Source: Saccopteryx bilineata (taxonomy: Eukaryota; Chordata; Mammalia; Chiroptera; Emballonuridae). From it: a stretch of DNA of 64,000 nt. The notes beneath the pieces were generated by a model. That model did not search any database and had not been told where the DNA came from. It saw only the letters and a list, made by a program, of their open reading frames with translations. Location: positions 170,870,296 to 170,934,295 of the forward strand of contig NC_089492.1 of assembly GCF_036850765.1 (NCBI RefSeq), in the 5' to 3' direction. Positions 45,367 through 57,987 of the stretch are shown here, piece by piece; the first letter of the stretch is position 1, and every line of letters starts with the position of its first letter. The position numbers and the translations under genes were made by a program.

Positions 45367-47599
45367 GACTGAGTGTGTACCCTCTAATTCCGTGAGGGTC
45401 ATCTTCACTTAGGTCCAAATTCAAAAAATATCTACCATGTTTAAAACCTTTCATCCCTGAAGTTTCTAACAACATTTTTACTTAGATCTGGATTTTAGAT
45501 TTTCAATGCACTTTTATTTGAAAAGCATTGTCTTCCTCACTACTTGACTATGGGAAATACAAGTGAATGATGTACTAGATCATCCATTATTGAAACTTTA
45601 ACTTAAAAGGCTTATATCTCAAAATAGGAAACATATGTCTTCTAACCCTTCTTATCACCCAGACTTAAAATTAATTTTATTAAAATTATGTTAAAATGAC
45701 TTTTACATTATAAGATAGCAGACATTTTAGGCTATCATCCTCTGAAATATTTAGTATTTTTGAAATAAAACATTTAAGTAAACTGCTTTGTTTTGAATTT
45801 TTATCAGGAAGCAAATGGTTTTCATCTTTAAAGAGTTATAAAATGAAAGGATTCTGGGACATCTATGCTTTGGTAAAACTTAAATCAAAGATTTGAAGAG
45901 AAAGAGTTTGGAGAGACTATTTGGGGAATGAAAAAGACTATAAATAATTTAAAATAATATCTCAGTATACAAAATAATTACCAAAAAATAGAAATTTTCT
46001 TCTTTTTCACCCTGAGGGGTAATGTAATGAAAATCTGCAGAGGGGCACTTTAACTTCCATGGGTCATGGTTGCCACTTATATTAAAATTCTCTCAGGTAA
46101 CTGGTAGAAGCAGGCTTTCTCCAGTTTCCAACTCTGTAGGTAGATGCGGGTAGAACAGAACATCAGTTTGGGTCACCCTCTTGCATGATTGTAATGACTT
46201 ATTTTGCTTGTTTGTTTAGGATCAAAGATAAAGGAAGAAGAAATTAAATATATAATATGTAAATATATAATATATAAATATATAAACAAGTTTACAGTCA
46301 AAAAGAAAAATTATATGAACTAAAAAAAAATTCTTAAAAAACAAACATGTTGTTAAAGTACTCTGGTTGGTGCATAACCAACAATTGTCATGTAATAATT
46401 TGAGTTCAAGCCTAGATTGAAAAACCACATAAACATGCATTTTTGCATTTGAGCTTTTCCCTCCATCAGATTTGGCTAAAATCTCAAAGTCTACATAAAT
46501 CTACTCAAATTACATAATGACCAAACTCAACCTAAATCTGCCATAATATTGAGTCCTGTTTTCCTGGGTGCATGTGGTTTCTAATCCGGACAAGTATTGT
46601 AGTTCAGGTATATATAATTCAACATCACATGAAAGTTTGAATTATCATGTGAGAGCAACTGAAATATGTTGACAAACCAAACTGTTTAATTGGAAGAAGC
46701 AGAGCACCAGATATGAGGCATTATAATAAGGACTGTGGATGTCTTAATGGCGCCGACCCTGCCTTGAGATAGTTTATATCCCAAGATGATAATCTTTGAA
46801 GTAGAGTATGAGAAAAAAAAATAGAACCTCTATTCACATTTATCTCTATCTAAAAGTAAAAAAAGAATAAGGTGCAATATGGACATGTACATAATATATG
46901 ACTTGATGCACTTTAGAACCAGCCATCTACTGATTACCTCACTAATTATAGGGCAAGTGAAGTATCATGAGGAAGTGTCCAACCCACAGAGGGATCACCG
47001 ATAGTGTTTACACACAGGTGTTGGCTTTAAAATTGTGAGATCTATTGCAATCTGCATATCCCTAGTTAACTAGAATTTTAAATATTATCCTGTTTTAACT
47101 ATACTAAATCCGTATGAAATGGGCAAGTGACTTCAAAAAACCCTGAGAGTTTTGTCAAAAATAATACAAATTATGTAATTACAGCACACAATAAAATATG
47201 GTGGTGCTGACCCTTGTCTATTTAAGCTCTTCCTCAACTGCTTCAGGAGGCAAAAACAATGTATAATCAAACTTGACGAGAAATTGGTACTGTAGAATTA
47301 CTATTATGAAGAAGATTATTTGAAATAGAGATGTCTATCTATCCACCACGGTGAATAATGAGACTTGCTTTAACTATATATTCTGCTGGGAGATTTTAAC
47401 TAAGGACTGTAAGTATCACATTTAACAAAACATTAAAAATATCATTCATCTCATTTTTACCTCATTCTTTGTTTTTTTTATTTTTAAAGATCATATACTT
47501 TGTTTTCTATTTTTGTGAGCATATAATAATGCATTCTTGTATTAGTACATTATTAGATTCATATACTGCATATGTACATTGTTAAATTGTCTGGTCTAA
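45367..47599. other. Unassigned AT-rich sequence
   Basis: No gene, RNA or classifiable repeat is supported. A small AT-rich patch lies at 46245-46290. Confidence 0.5.
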
Positions 47600-47720
47600 G
47601 AGGCTTGTATTTGATTGTCGGTTCTGTTCTATGCTTTGAGTATTGTTAGTGAGTCACATAACCTCCCTTGAAATAAGTTACCTCAACAAGAAAATATTAC
47701 TCAGTTACCATGTTAAAGTA
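47600..47720 (+). repeat. Possible MIR SINE fragment
   Basis: 'gtgagtcacataacctccct' followed by a C-T-C-A-poor segment and 'caagaaaatattactcagtt' resembles the MIR core around 'gtcacttaacctctctgagc'. It is short and diverged. Confidence 0.5.
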
Positions 47721-50399
47721 AATTGTTTGGGTTGGTAATAACTTAATGATGCCTAGCCTTAGAAATATTCTGCCAAGGTTTTAATGAAAAGTGATGAAGT
47801 CCCATAAGTCCTTTCCCAGAATCCTTGACTAATAACCTTTTAGACTTTGCTTCACAAAAAAGATACCCATTATTTGAGATCTTACAACTTAAAGGAAACA
47901 TGAAGTTATCTTTGGGCTCTGATTGAAAAAAAAACAAAAAACAAACTTCTATATGTAGTTTTCAAAGTAAAGTTGTTACCAAAAACATATGTTTACTTAA
48001 GAAATCTTCCTGAACTTTGGGTGACCTGAAATCTACAGCACACGTTACAGACTGGGACATCTGGTAGTCAATAAATTTATTTCTTTATTTATTTTACATG
48101 AAGCAGCTGTGCTTGAGCAGATGACCAGGGCCTGTGCAATCAGAGTGTGAATAGCTGAATTAGTAAATCATATTTAGGCTTCATAGGTACTTGTTTAAGA
48201 GCTGCATGTGCCTTTTTAATTTTCCTTTTTTAAGGTTGTCCCAAACATAGCAGTGTTAGCCAGTGGGGTTATTAGGGACTTATTTGCTTCATTAAAATTT
48301 ATGGTACTTTTTACATCCACCATCTGGGGCAATGTCTCCCCATCTCACTGTTAAAATGTAACTTAAAACCATGCCTGGCACTGATAATTCCTGAAAAAAA
48401 AATACTCTATAGATGGAATTCTTTTTTTCTAATGCCAAGATTATCCTGCCAGGAACTCGATACACAAGCACCATAACAGCACAGGCAATATTTCTAGTGC
48501 AACCACACTCAATCACTGCTAGAACACAAAGTCTTACATTCAAGTTTGTTGCTATAAGTTTCTTGTTTATAGGTAAAGAAATAAAAAGGAGTGGAGTTAT
48601 TATTTTAAAAATTGTAAACTATGGAAAAACAGAAAAAAAAACTTAAAATGCCTTTGGCAGAATACTACATACCTTGATCTCCTGTGGTTTAATTCAGGAA
48701 TATTTGGGTTTAGGAGGTTACAAATATATTATATAAATAACATGACATATTTAAAGTAAAAGACTAAGATATTTAAGAGTTGGTGGACTTTCCGGGCCTG
48801 CCTGATCCACAAAAATTGTCTGATTAAGTTTTGATTAAAAATATTAGCAATGGGAGTGCCCGCTTTTAAATTTAATCTCTTGTCTCATATTCAAATACCT
48901 GTGATAAAAATGTATAAGGTTGGAATGGAAGATTCTGAGGTACATTTCACAGTGGAGTGTATGAGATGGAAAGGATGATATCTGGGATATTGCTTTATAG
49001 ATCTACGTTCATTGGGGTGTAAATTCTCTCTATTAAACATTTTGTTTTTTCAAAACACATGTAAGTACATTTCTTTATCTAGATAGCATTCTTTTTAGTT
49101 TCCAAATTTAACATCAAACTGTAAATAATTGAGCCTGTGTTGTTCAAGGACAGTATATTCTTCCCATTTGTGCCAGTTACTTGTATATTTTCTGTGTTTA
49201 TAAAAAAGGGAGATAATATCTTCTCGACCTATCATATAGAGTTTATAATTATCAAAACAGAAGATAAATGTTAAATATATTGAAAAAAAGCTTGAATTTT
49301 TAAAAGCAAGCTATGAATTACTTTTAACAGTGAGAAAATATATGATGTAAGAAAAGGATATGAAGTTAGAATCTTCCCCTCCAGATAATACTTAAAAAAA
49401 AAATCTGAACGGGACTTATGAAAAAATAATTGAATCTATTCTCTAGTCATGAAAATTATGTTCACTTTGGTATTCATGTTCAGTTCAACTTTCTCTGTCA
49501 CAATAAATCAAAAAAGTACAGATGAGATTGGATCCCAGTGTAAGAATAAATTTGAGAATATCTGTTGCCCTCCTAAAAATGACATGCAGTGATAAAAACA
49601 CAGTAAAATTTGAAGACTATCATCCATTATTACTGATACAGATATGCATTACTTTTGATGAAAACAAAAGAAGTATATATGCTTAAATGTATATTTTAAA
49701 AATCTAGTCCATTTATACTAAAGACGTAGAAAACCACAGAGATTATCACTACTATCTTAATGATAAAAAAAAATCTAACCTTAAACATCCCTATTTTTTA
49801 GTTCATCACAGAGCTCAAATCACAAGGCAACTAAGTAAACTAAATTTTAAAAGGTGATTAAATCCTCCAAAGACAGATGGGTCACATTAATATTTTACCT
49901 TTGGCAAGCATGGGAAGATAAGGCAGCTGCCATAATAATGGGCAAGGAAACTATGAATAAAGTATTAATTATTAAGGGCTAAGTAGGAATTAAAATGTTA
50001 ATTTAAAATCTCCAGAAGCATCACTCAAAATGAGATTCTGTCCCCACTACCCAGTCATGACCCACTGGCTTCCACTGGGTGTTCATGTAAAAGACTGGGA
50101 AAAAGGAGATCTGAGAGAAATATCCTTTGTAGCATAGGTAAGCTTGTTCTAACTTTAAGGATGAGAAAGTTCCATCTAGAAAAACTTGTCTATGCTCCAA
50201 GCCTTACATAATTACAAGATGATTATTAGCTGCTGATACCCATCCATAGACCACACTTGGACATGGAAATAAAGAAGAAGTGGACACGAGGGGAAAAAAA
50301 GCAATTGGCTGTTGGAGGAAGAGAAAAATACCCTTTCACCTTCCCAGTCCCTATTTTTATTTAGGCATAGATATACTGTAATTGGTAGAAATGTATGAT
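47721..50399. other. Unassigned AT-rich sequence
   Basis: Nothing that I can support. Short open frames such as 48292-48543 (minus) and 48413-48646 (plus) overlap each other and have no known domain. Confidence 0.5.
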
Positions 50400-51171
50400 A
50401 TGAACTTTCAGAGTGCACTGTCAAGATTCAAAACATCTGCTACTGTGAAAGGCCAGGAAAACAGCTGATAACCAGGTTTCTGCACTGGTACAAGGTGAAA
50501 CTCTCTGTTCCTAGGAGAAGGTCAAGAAAATCGCTGTCACCAAAGATACCCACCAATATAGGGCAGATAGTTTGACTGACATAGGACGAGTGGTGTGCCC
50601 ACTTTCTAGGACATACATTTGAGTAGAAGGTAAAGATTGTTTGCCAGTATCAAAGAAACAACAATGCTGACAAATATCCCACTTATCACAATCTCTGCAT
50701 CAAATATTACTCAGCAGAAATATACCCTGAGGAAAGGCAAGAATGAAGTGAAAAATATTTCTGAAATTTAGGGGTGGAGCAAAAATACAAATACAACTTT
50801 TTAGTACTTCAGGACTCACAGTAAGCAAAAGTAACAGCAGTCTACCATAGGAAGAATTTAAAGTCTGTGGTAGACTGACGGTAACTAGAACAACGATAAA
50901 ACCAAACACAGTCTAACTGCAAAATAGAATGATTGACCCAAGAACATAAATGGCTAACAGAAGAAAATGCATGCCCATTTACAAGAATGAATTCTATTTT
51001 CCTCATTCTCTACTACTGTTTTGCACACCATGACTACCATCCAGTAAAAGCTTCTGAAAAACACAACAAAAATAAAAGGCAGGAGAAAAACCCAACTCAT
51101 TGTCAAGAGGCAAAAAACAATCAATAGAACTATATTCATAAATGATCCAGTTGTTGAAACAGGGATTTATA

Positions 51172-51369
51172 TTATTATTATTATTTTTATTTATTCATTT
51201 TTAGAGAGGATAGCGAGAGGGGGAGAGAGAGACAGAGAGAGAGAAGGGGGGAGGAGCTGGAAGCATCAACTCCCATATGTGCCTTGACCAGGCAAGCCCA
51301 GGGTTTCGAACCGGCAACCTCAGCATTTCCAGGTCGACGCTTTATCCACTGCACCACCACAGGTCAGGT
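51172..51369 (-). mobile_element. tRNA-derived SINE type II, reverse
   Basis: The same family as 11797 and 16479. It begins in an AT-rich tail and ends with the reversed head CCACCACAGGTCAGG. TSD GGGATTTATA at 51162-51171 and 51370-51379. Confidence 0.93.
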
Positions 51370-51498
51370 GGGATTTATAAATAGCTGTAAGTAATATGTT
51401 AAATAATATAGTAGAAAAAATAACTATCATAATTGAATAGATGGGGAAATTCAGCAGAGAGATTACAACCACTCAAAAATGTCAACTGGAAATGGTAG

Positions 51499-51598
51499 AA
51501 AACACAATATCAGAGATAAATAATTTCATCAGTTAGCTTAAATAGTACAAAACACAATATCAGAGATAAATAATTTCATCAGTTAGCTTAAAAGTATA
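51499..51598 (+). repeat. 50-bp direct tandem duplication
   Basis: A 44-bp identical segment (from 'aaaacacaatatcagagata' to 'cagttagcttaaa') occurs at 51499-51542 and again at 51549-51592, a period of exactly 50 bp. The surrounding sequence is diverged ancient L1, so the duplication must be far more recent than its host. Confidence 0.93.
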
Positions 51599-51839
51599 GT
51601 GGCACAGCACAGTAAAACAAATCAGTAAACTTAAAGATCGTTAAATAGGAATTATAACAACTGCAATACAAAGAAAAGCAATAAGAATAAAATAGAGCAG
51701 AGCTTTAAAGTAGATTTTAAGAGAATGAATAAACTTAGAGACTTGAAATTGAAGTTGCAAATGGAGTAGATAAAGAGGTTGAAGAACACATAAATAGGTT
51801 TCAATTAAAATTTAAAAATAAAAGATATACCATGTAGCT

Positions 51840-52200
51840 ATCTCCCATGGTTGCTAATTACAAAAAAACTACTAAATTACCAAATTAGCAAGTTACCAAA
51901 AACTAAATGGTTTAAAAAAAATAAAAATGTATTCTTTCATAGTTTTGAAGACCAGAAGTCTAAGATCAGTATTATTAAACTAAATCAATATGTGCACAGT
52001 CTCTCCAGAGAATCTAGAGCAGAATCTGTTCCTTTCCTCTTTCTGCTTCTGATCATTTGACATTTGTTAATTTGTGGCTGCCTCACTGTAATACCTGCTT
52101 TTGGGTTGTATCCTCTTCATCTCTTCTGTCTGTGTCAAATCTCCCTCTCACTCTCACTCATAAGAACAAACATGATTCTCAAGATTCTTAACTACATTTT
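51840..52200 (+). repeat. Ancient interspersed repeat (GGAGGCCAGAAGTCC family), copy 1
   Basis: 'atgtattctttcatagtttt', 'gaagaccagaagtctaagat', then a CT-rich middle and 'tgtgtcaaatctccctctca' follow the order of a common mammalian repeat, also seen at 56432. I cannot name the family with certainty. Confidence 0.55.
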
Positions 52201-52218
52201 CAAAGTCTGTGCCATATA

Positions 52219-52567
52219 CATCTGTCCTTTGCCATATCGCAGATCTCTTTTCAAGGTCTCACTGTATCACAGATTTTTAAATTGCATATATCTAATTTTG
52301 TATAATGGGATTTTTTATTATATCGCAGGATTTTGTGGTATATAGGTATTTTTATATATTTTTAAATTATTTTTGAGGTAAATTAAGCAAAATAAGTGTA
52401 GAAAAATTTAATAACAGTGTGGGTAAGGTTTATAAGAATGTGGAGAGGGTTTATAAATCCTTAAAATATAAATAGAAAATAAAATAAATATAAGATTACT
52501 ATTTCGCTGATCTTTGCACATTGTGGGGGTTCTGGAACCTAACCCTCGCGATAATAAGGGACCACTG
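52219..52567 (-). mobile_element. Mariner/Tigger-like non-autonomous element, 349 bp
   Basis: On the minus strand it starts CAGTGGTCCCTTATTATCGC and its far end resembles the start (CATCTGTCCTTTGCCATATC). TA dinucleotides flank both ends (52217-52218 and 52568-52569). The interior has no coding capacity. The GGTCCCTYNTTATCGCG end is typical of Tigger-related short elements. Confidence 0.68.
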
Positions 52568-53001
52568 TAAGGTAACAGTTACTGATTTCAGAGATGAGTT
52601 TATGATATCTCTAGAGATTTAGTTTAAAACTTCATGTAATTACTTAACAAAAGAAAACTGGAATGTCTGTATTAATATAAAAATGTAGATGAAATAAGAA
52701 GAAAAATCACTTAGGTAAATAAGAAACATTACATAATGACAAAGAGGTCAATATCCAAAAGTTATAATAACATACCTCTAATAAAAGTGTCTTAAAATTC
52801 ACAGATCAAAATCTAACAGAAGATATAAAAAATAAAAATTACACAAATAAATATTTCAATGAACCTATCTCTTTGTTACAAAACATAGGCAAAAGATTAG
52901 CAAGAATATAAACTTCAAAACACTATCAACAAATCTGACCTTTAAACATTTATATAATACTTTGTCCAATAAAACAAAGTCACTTTTGAAATATTTACTA
53001 A

Positions 53002-53370
53002 CTTTTTTATTGATTTTAATTTATTGTGTTTACATAGATTCAAGTGTCCCACTGAATACATCCCCCCCTTAGTTCCCCTCAACATCCTTCTTGCCCCTCT
53101 CCCCATAACGCCCTCCCCATTTCCCTTTAGGGTTTGCTTTTCTGCTCTCTATAACTCTGTGTTATGTATATATAATTTCACCAATCTCTTTCCCTTCTCT
53201 GATTCCATCCTCTCATCCCCTTTCCCTCTGGTCTCTTTGATCCCATCTCTGCCTCTTTTTCATTCCTCAGTTCACATTGTTCATTGGATTCCTCAAATGA
53301 GTGAGGTCATATGATATTTTTCTTTCTCTGCCTGGCTTATTTCACTTAATTATAAAAAATATGTTTTCTG
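53002..53370 (-). mobile_element. 5'-truncated LINE-1 3' end, reverse (other 3'-UTR family)
   Basis: Read on the minus strand: 'aagtgaaataagccaggcag', 'tcatatgacctcactcattt', a purine-rich middle, then 'aatctatgtaaacacaataa' and an A-rich end near 53002. This is a typical L1 3' end. Its 3' UTR differs from that of the L1s at 1, 3252 and 23570, so at least two L1 3'-UTR families occur here. Confidence 0.82.
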
Positions 53371-53433
53371 ACCTCAGAGAAATAAAACTGAGAAGACAAA
53401 ACCATAAAGGTTTTGTAATTTCATTTATTTAGA

Positions 53434-53470
53434 TTTCCAGCTTCAGAAAAATACAAAAAAAAAAAAAAAA
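53434..53470 (+). mobile_element. SINE type I tail-only fragment
   Basis: 'tttccagcttcagaaaaata' followed by 'caaaaaaa...' is exactly the 3' end of a type I SINE with no body upstream. It is either an extremely 5'-truncated insertion or a deletion remnant. Confidence 0.75.
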
Positions 53471-53688
53471 GAAGATACAAATATTTAGAGTGATACTAGA
53501 ATACTATAAACAATCTTTTGCTGATAAATCCCATGATTCAGATAAAAAAGACAAATTAATTGAAAGATACAAACTGAAAAAAACTTAGTCAAGAAGAAAT
53601 AGATAGCCCAAATAGTCCTATATATGTTTAATTAAACTCCCTTGTGGTTCAATTAGGTAAACTGAATTTGTAATTTAAAACATTTTCA

Positions 53689-54065
53689 GGCCCTGGCCGG
53701 TTTGCTCAGTGGTAAAGCGTCGGCCTGGCGTGCGGGAGTTCGGGTCGATTCCCAGCCAGGGCACACAGGAGAAGCACCATCTGTTTCTCCACCCCTCCCC
53801 CTCTCCTTCCTCTCTGTCTCTCTCTTCCCCTCCTGCAGCCAAGGCTCCATTGGAGTAAAGTTTGCCTGGGCACTGAGGATGGCTCTATGGCCTCTGCCTC
53901 AGGCACTAGAATGGCTCTGGTTGCAACAGAGCAATGCCCCAGATGGACAGAGCATCGCCTTCTGGTGGGCATGCCAGGTGGATCCTGGTCGGACGCATGC
54001 AGAAGTCTGTCTGACTGCCTCCCCATTTCCAACTTCAAAAAATACAAAAAAATTTTTTTTCAAAA
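53689..54065 (+). mobile_element. tRNA-derived SINE type I, forward
   Basis: Head GGCCCTGGCCGGTTTGCTCA with box-A-like TGCTCAGTGGTAAAGCG. Box B is altered ('cgggtcgattccc'). Body and tail are as in other type I copies. 'aaaacattttcagg' before and 'aaaatgtcagg' after are a likely imperfect TSD. Confidence 0.92.
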
Positions 54066-55139
54066 AGAAAATGTCAGGCCTATATAAGTTTACTGTTGAA
54101 TTCAGCTTAATATATAAGAAATATATAATTATACACCATTTTTCCAGATTATAAAAGGTAATGGTAAACTTTTTAACTCATTTTGTGAGGCTAGCATTTC
54201 CCAGATAACAAAATATGAACAATAGGTTATGAGAAAACAAACAAAAAACTACATCCCAATATCTCACAAATAAAAAGATTTTAAAAACCCTTAGTGTTAT
54301 CAAATCATAATCAGACATATATTAAAATACCATTTTATGTCCAAATAAAATTTGTTTCAGAAAAATAGTTTAATATGTAAAAATCAATTTAATTCATCAT
54401 ATTCTCAGATTAAAAAAGAAATACTTATATCAGTAGAGACAGAAAAGTATTTGACTAAAATATCTAATATATGTTTCTGATTTAAAAATCATAGCCTTCA
54501 GTAGACAAGAAATTTAAAAAAAACCTTCTTAATAATCATAGCTATAAAAATTTAGTGCTAACATCTTAATTAGTGGTGAAATCAGGAACAAAGCAAAAGT
54601 ATCTCATTTATCCCTTTGTGTTCAACATTATAATGAACATCTTGCTAATCCTATAAAGCAAGAAAAAGAAACAAAAGCCACTAATTTGAAAAAAAAATTT
54701 ATTTGTGACATTAACTTTATTAGAAAAATCCTAATGAATCTACAAAAACTCTGAGAGGTTATATTTGATTTTAGGAAGGTGACAAAATACTAGCTCAGCA
54801 CTCAAAAATTAAATATGCTAGCCATGTCCCATGGAAATTGAAAAGAAAATAAAGATATTTAATTATATTAAAAATAAAGTATTGAAGATAAATTTAACAT
54901 GGAAGACCTATACACTGAAAACTTCAAAATATTGCTAATAGAAATTAAAGAAAATCTAAATAAATGAAATTACATACTTTGTTCATGTGTTGAAACCCTC
55001 AAAATTGTTAATAACTTTTCAATTTTCTCTAAAAACTCAAGGTAACCCCAATGAAAATCCAGGCAAATTTTGGAAAAATTCATAGACATTTTAAAATTTA
55101 TGTGAAAATAAATACAACATGTTGACCATAACATGCTGA

Positions 55140-56430
55140 AGTGAGATTTTCTTTGTGTTAATTCTGCTTGAGGTTTTTTTGAATGTGTAATTTTATGTAT
55201 GCCACTGAATTCAGTAAACTTTCAGTAATGATTTCTTCTAATAATTTTTTTTGCTCCATTATTTCTCTCCTCTATTTTGGCACTTTAGTTACATATTTGA
55301 TACATCTTTTGAATCATCTCACAAGTTCCTGAGGTGCTGCTCATTTTTAGTTTTTGATTCTTTATGTTTTTTATTTCTATTAAATTCTCTTCAAATTCCT
55401 GGAATTTTTTTCTATGTTATCTCTATTATGCTGTTAATTACATCAGTAATTTTTTACTTTAAATATTCTATTTCTCAATTCTATAATTTCCATTAGATTT
55501 TAATTTCTGTCAACTTGAGAATTATTTTTATCATTTTGAGCATACTAATAATAGTTGCTTATTTGCTAATTCAAAAATCTATGTCTAGCCTGACCAGGCA
55601 GTGGTGCAGTGAATAGAGTGTTGGACTGGGATGCGGAGGACCCAGGTTCAAAACTCCAAGGTTGCTGGCTTGAGTGCAGGCTCATCTGATTTGAGCAAGG
55701 CTCACCAGCTTGAGCACAAGGTTGCTGGCTTGAGAAAGGGGTCACTCAGTATCCTGTAGCAACCCCCCCCCCAGTCAAGGCACATATGAGAAAGCAATCA
55801 ATGAATAACTAAGGTGCTGCATTGAAGAATTGATGCTTCTCATCTCTCTCCCTTCTGTCCCTATCTGTTCTTCTCTCTGTTTCTGTCTGTCTCTGTCACA
55901 CACACAAAAAAATCCATGTATAGAGTTGATCTGTTTTCATTGTATTTTCTGTATATAATGGCATATGTTTTCTTATTTCTTCTTCTCTTAAGTTATTTTG
56001 GACTGTGTTTCAGACATTGTGAATGACACATTGAAACTCTGGGCCTTGTTCTATGATTGGTTTGCAGGTTGTTAATTTGGCTCATTCAAACCGAAAATTC
56101 AGTTTTGTTTCCCTAGCCATTCAGTTTTTTAAGTTTTGCTAGGGCTGCTTGCTATTTGCACAATGCATGTATTTGAATCATACATGTGTCACACAAAAGT
56201 CATCCAGTGACTTGTGGAGAGTATATATGGAATCTGAGACTATCTTCTCTAAATCTTTCTAATCTGGAATTTATGTTTTCACTTTCCAAGGGATGTGGTT
56301 GCCTCAAACTCTATTCTAAATCACCAATCCAGTAATATTGAGGTTTTTTATTGGGATTATAGCTGTCCTACATTAAATACTGGGGGCTACCCTCAGAATA
56401 AAAGCTGTAATATAGGAATCTCAGATAGTA
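55140..56430 (-). mobile_element. Ancient LINE-1 5'/ORF1-type sequence, reverse
   Basis: 'gagcatactaataatagttg', 'gccactgaattcagtaaact' and 'cagacattgtgaatgacaca' are phrases of an old, widespread L1 region read here in antisense. A type III SINE interrupts it at 55589. No open frame survives. Confidence 0.5.
55589..55907 (+). mobile_element. tRNA-derived SINE type III, forward
   Basis: Head CCTGACCAGGCAGTGGTGCA, type III body and CT-rich tail. Flanks AAAAATCTATGTCTAG (55573-55588) and AAAAATCCATGTATAG (55908-55923) form a 16-bp TSD with two mismatches. Inserted in the ancient L1 piece. Confidence 0.92.
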
Positions 56431-56431
56431 T

Positions 56432-56861
56432 CATTTATGTATTAGTTTTTTAGTATTGTCATACAAATTACCTTAAACATAATAGCTTGAAAAAGAAACC
56501 TATTGTCTTACAGTTCTGGAGGCTAGAAGTCCAAAATCTAGGCGTTATCAGGAACTTGCTATCTGAATGTTCTCGGGGAAGGTACTTCTATGCTTTCCTA
56601 GTTTTTGGAGGCTGCTGGTAATACTTGATGTTTGTAGATTCATAGAAGCATCACTCTAATCTTTGCCTTCATCATCACATGTAATTCTCCCTGTGTGTCT
56701 TTATGTCAAAAATTCCTTCTTCTTCTAAGAAAATTAGTATGACTTCACCTTAATTTGATAATATCTGCAAAGACCCTATTTCCAAATAAGATCTTATTTT
56801 CAGGTATTGGCACATTAAAACTGGAAAACATCTTTTGGAGGACACAATTCTACCAACTAAA
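56432..56861 (+). repeat. Ancient interspersed repeat (GGAGGCTAGAAGTCC family), copy 2
   Basis: 'tcttacagttctggaggcta' and 'gaagtccaaaatctaggcgt', then 'catcatcacatgtaattctc', 'ctgcaaagaccctatttcca' and 'ttttggaggacacaattcta' mark a well-known old mammalian repeat. It is more complete than copy 1 at 51840. The family name is left open. Confidence 0.7.
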
Positions 56862-57046
56862 ATTCTGTTCCTTCAAATACTTCTTTTTCACTCTTTGTCT
56901 CTTTTTGTGCATTTTCTGGTACTTCAGCAGTAGCTTTTCTTTCTAGTATTTATAAGTATAACTTCTAACAGAGTTGGTTTTATAAGAGCTATTGGGCCAT
57001 ACCTGAAGTGGAACTTTCTTCCTTCTTCCCTCATAGCTATGTCTGT

Positions 57047-57051
57047 CTATC

Positions 57052-57110
<59 letters not shown>

Positions 57111-57152
57111 ATCTATCTATCTATCTTTCTATTATCTATCTATCTATCTATC

Positions 57153-57187
<35 letters not shown>

Positions 57188-57240
57188 ATCTATCTATCTA
57201 TCATCTATCTATCATCTATCATCTATCTATCATCTATTTA
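57047..57240 (+). repeat. (TATC)n microsatellite, ~190 bp
   Basis: Long TATC tetranucleotide array with ATC interruptions at intervals and decay to related tetramers up to about 57275. Interruptions divide it into blocks, so array history could be read from them. Open frames across it (Leu/Ser/Ile/Tyr repeats) are artefacts. Confidence 0.97.
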
Positions 57241-57275
57241 CCTATCTACCTATCTGTCAATCTATTATTTATCTT

Positions 57276-57527
57276 TCTGTCTCCGTTGCTCTGTGTGTAT
57301 CTCTTTCCTTCTCTTTCCAGCCCACAAATATAAAATATAGGCCCTTTTGATTTTAGATAGAAATTTTTGATTACACTGTATTTGAGGTCAGATCATTTCT
57401 AGCTGCTCATCATATACTTCCTTTTCAATTATGTTTGTTTCATTCTTTAAGAAAAAATAAATTTAAAAAATTGACAACATAATAAAAATGTGGGACACTT
57501 TCCTATTTGTTTTATATTTTTACAGCA
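57276..57527. other. Unassigned sequence
   Basis: No feature supported. Confidence 0.5.
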
Positions 57528-57546
57528 TTCTTTACCTCAGATTTTA

Positions 57547-57968
57547 TTTATTTATTTATTTATTTATTTATTATTTATTTATTTATTTATGTATTTTTCT
57601 GAAGCTGGGAATGGGGAGAGACAGTCAGACTCCCGCATGCGCCCCACCGGGATCCACCCGGCACGCCCACCAGGGGCGATGCTCTGCCCACCAGCGGGCG
57701 ATGCTCTGCCCCTCCGGGGCATTGCTGTGCCGCGACCAGAGCCACTCTAGCGCCTGGGGCAGAGGCCAAGGAGCCGTCCCCAGCGCCCGGGCCATCTTTG
57801 CTCCAATGGAGCCTTGGCTGCGGGAGAGGAAGAGAGAGACAGAGAGGAAGGAGGGGGTGGGGGTGGAGAAGCAAATGGGCGCTTCTCCTATGTGCCCTGG
57901 CCGGGAATCAAACCCGGGTCCCCCGCACGCCAGGCCGACGCTCTACCGTTGAGCCAACCGGCCAGGGC
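57547..57968 (-). mobile_element. tRNA-derived SINE type I, reverse, with (TTTA)n tail
   Basis: The plus strand starts with TTTA repeats (the reversed A-rich tail, expanded to about 50 bp), then the reversed body and head ending CCGGCCAGGGC. The flanks at 57528-57546 and 57969-57987 (TTCTTTAYYTCAGATTTTA) form a 19-bp TSD with two mismatches. Open frames through it on both strands are artefacts. Confidence 0.94.
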
Positions 57969-57987
57969 TTCTTTATTTCAGATTTTA

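Larger units (their letters stand above)
50400..55130 (+). mobile_element. Ancient LINE-1 debris, interrupted
   Basis: Old L1 sequence is recognisable by order. ORF1-type coiled-coil sequence ('gaaattcagcagagagatta' near 51450, 'cagagataaataatttcatc') lies at about 51050-51800. RT-type sequence ('gatactagaatactataaac', 'tacaaactgaaaaaaactta') lies at 53480-53650. The palm-to-thumb region lies at 54230-55130 ('gtggtgaaatcaggaacaaa', 'ggaagacctatacactgaaa'). It is highly diverged with no open frame and is interrupted by SINEs, a Tigger-like element and a younger L1 tail. Confidence 0.6.

Noticed and set aside
57008..57350. 103-110-codon frames rich in Leu, Ser, Ile and Tyr
   Set aside because: They are translations of the (TATC)n microsatellite.
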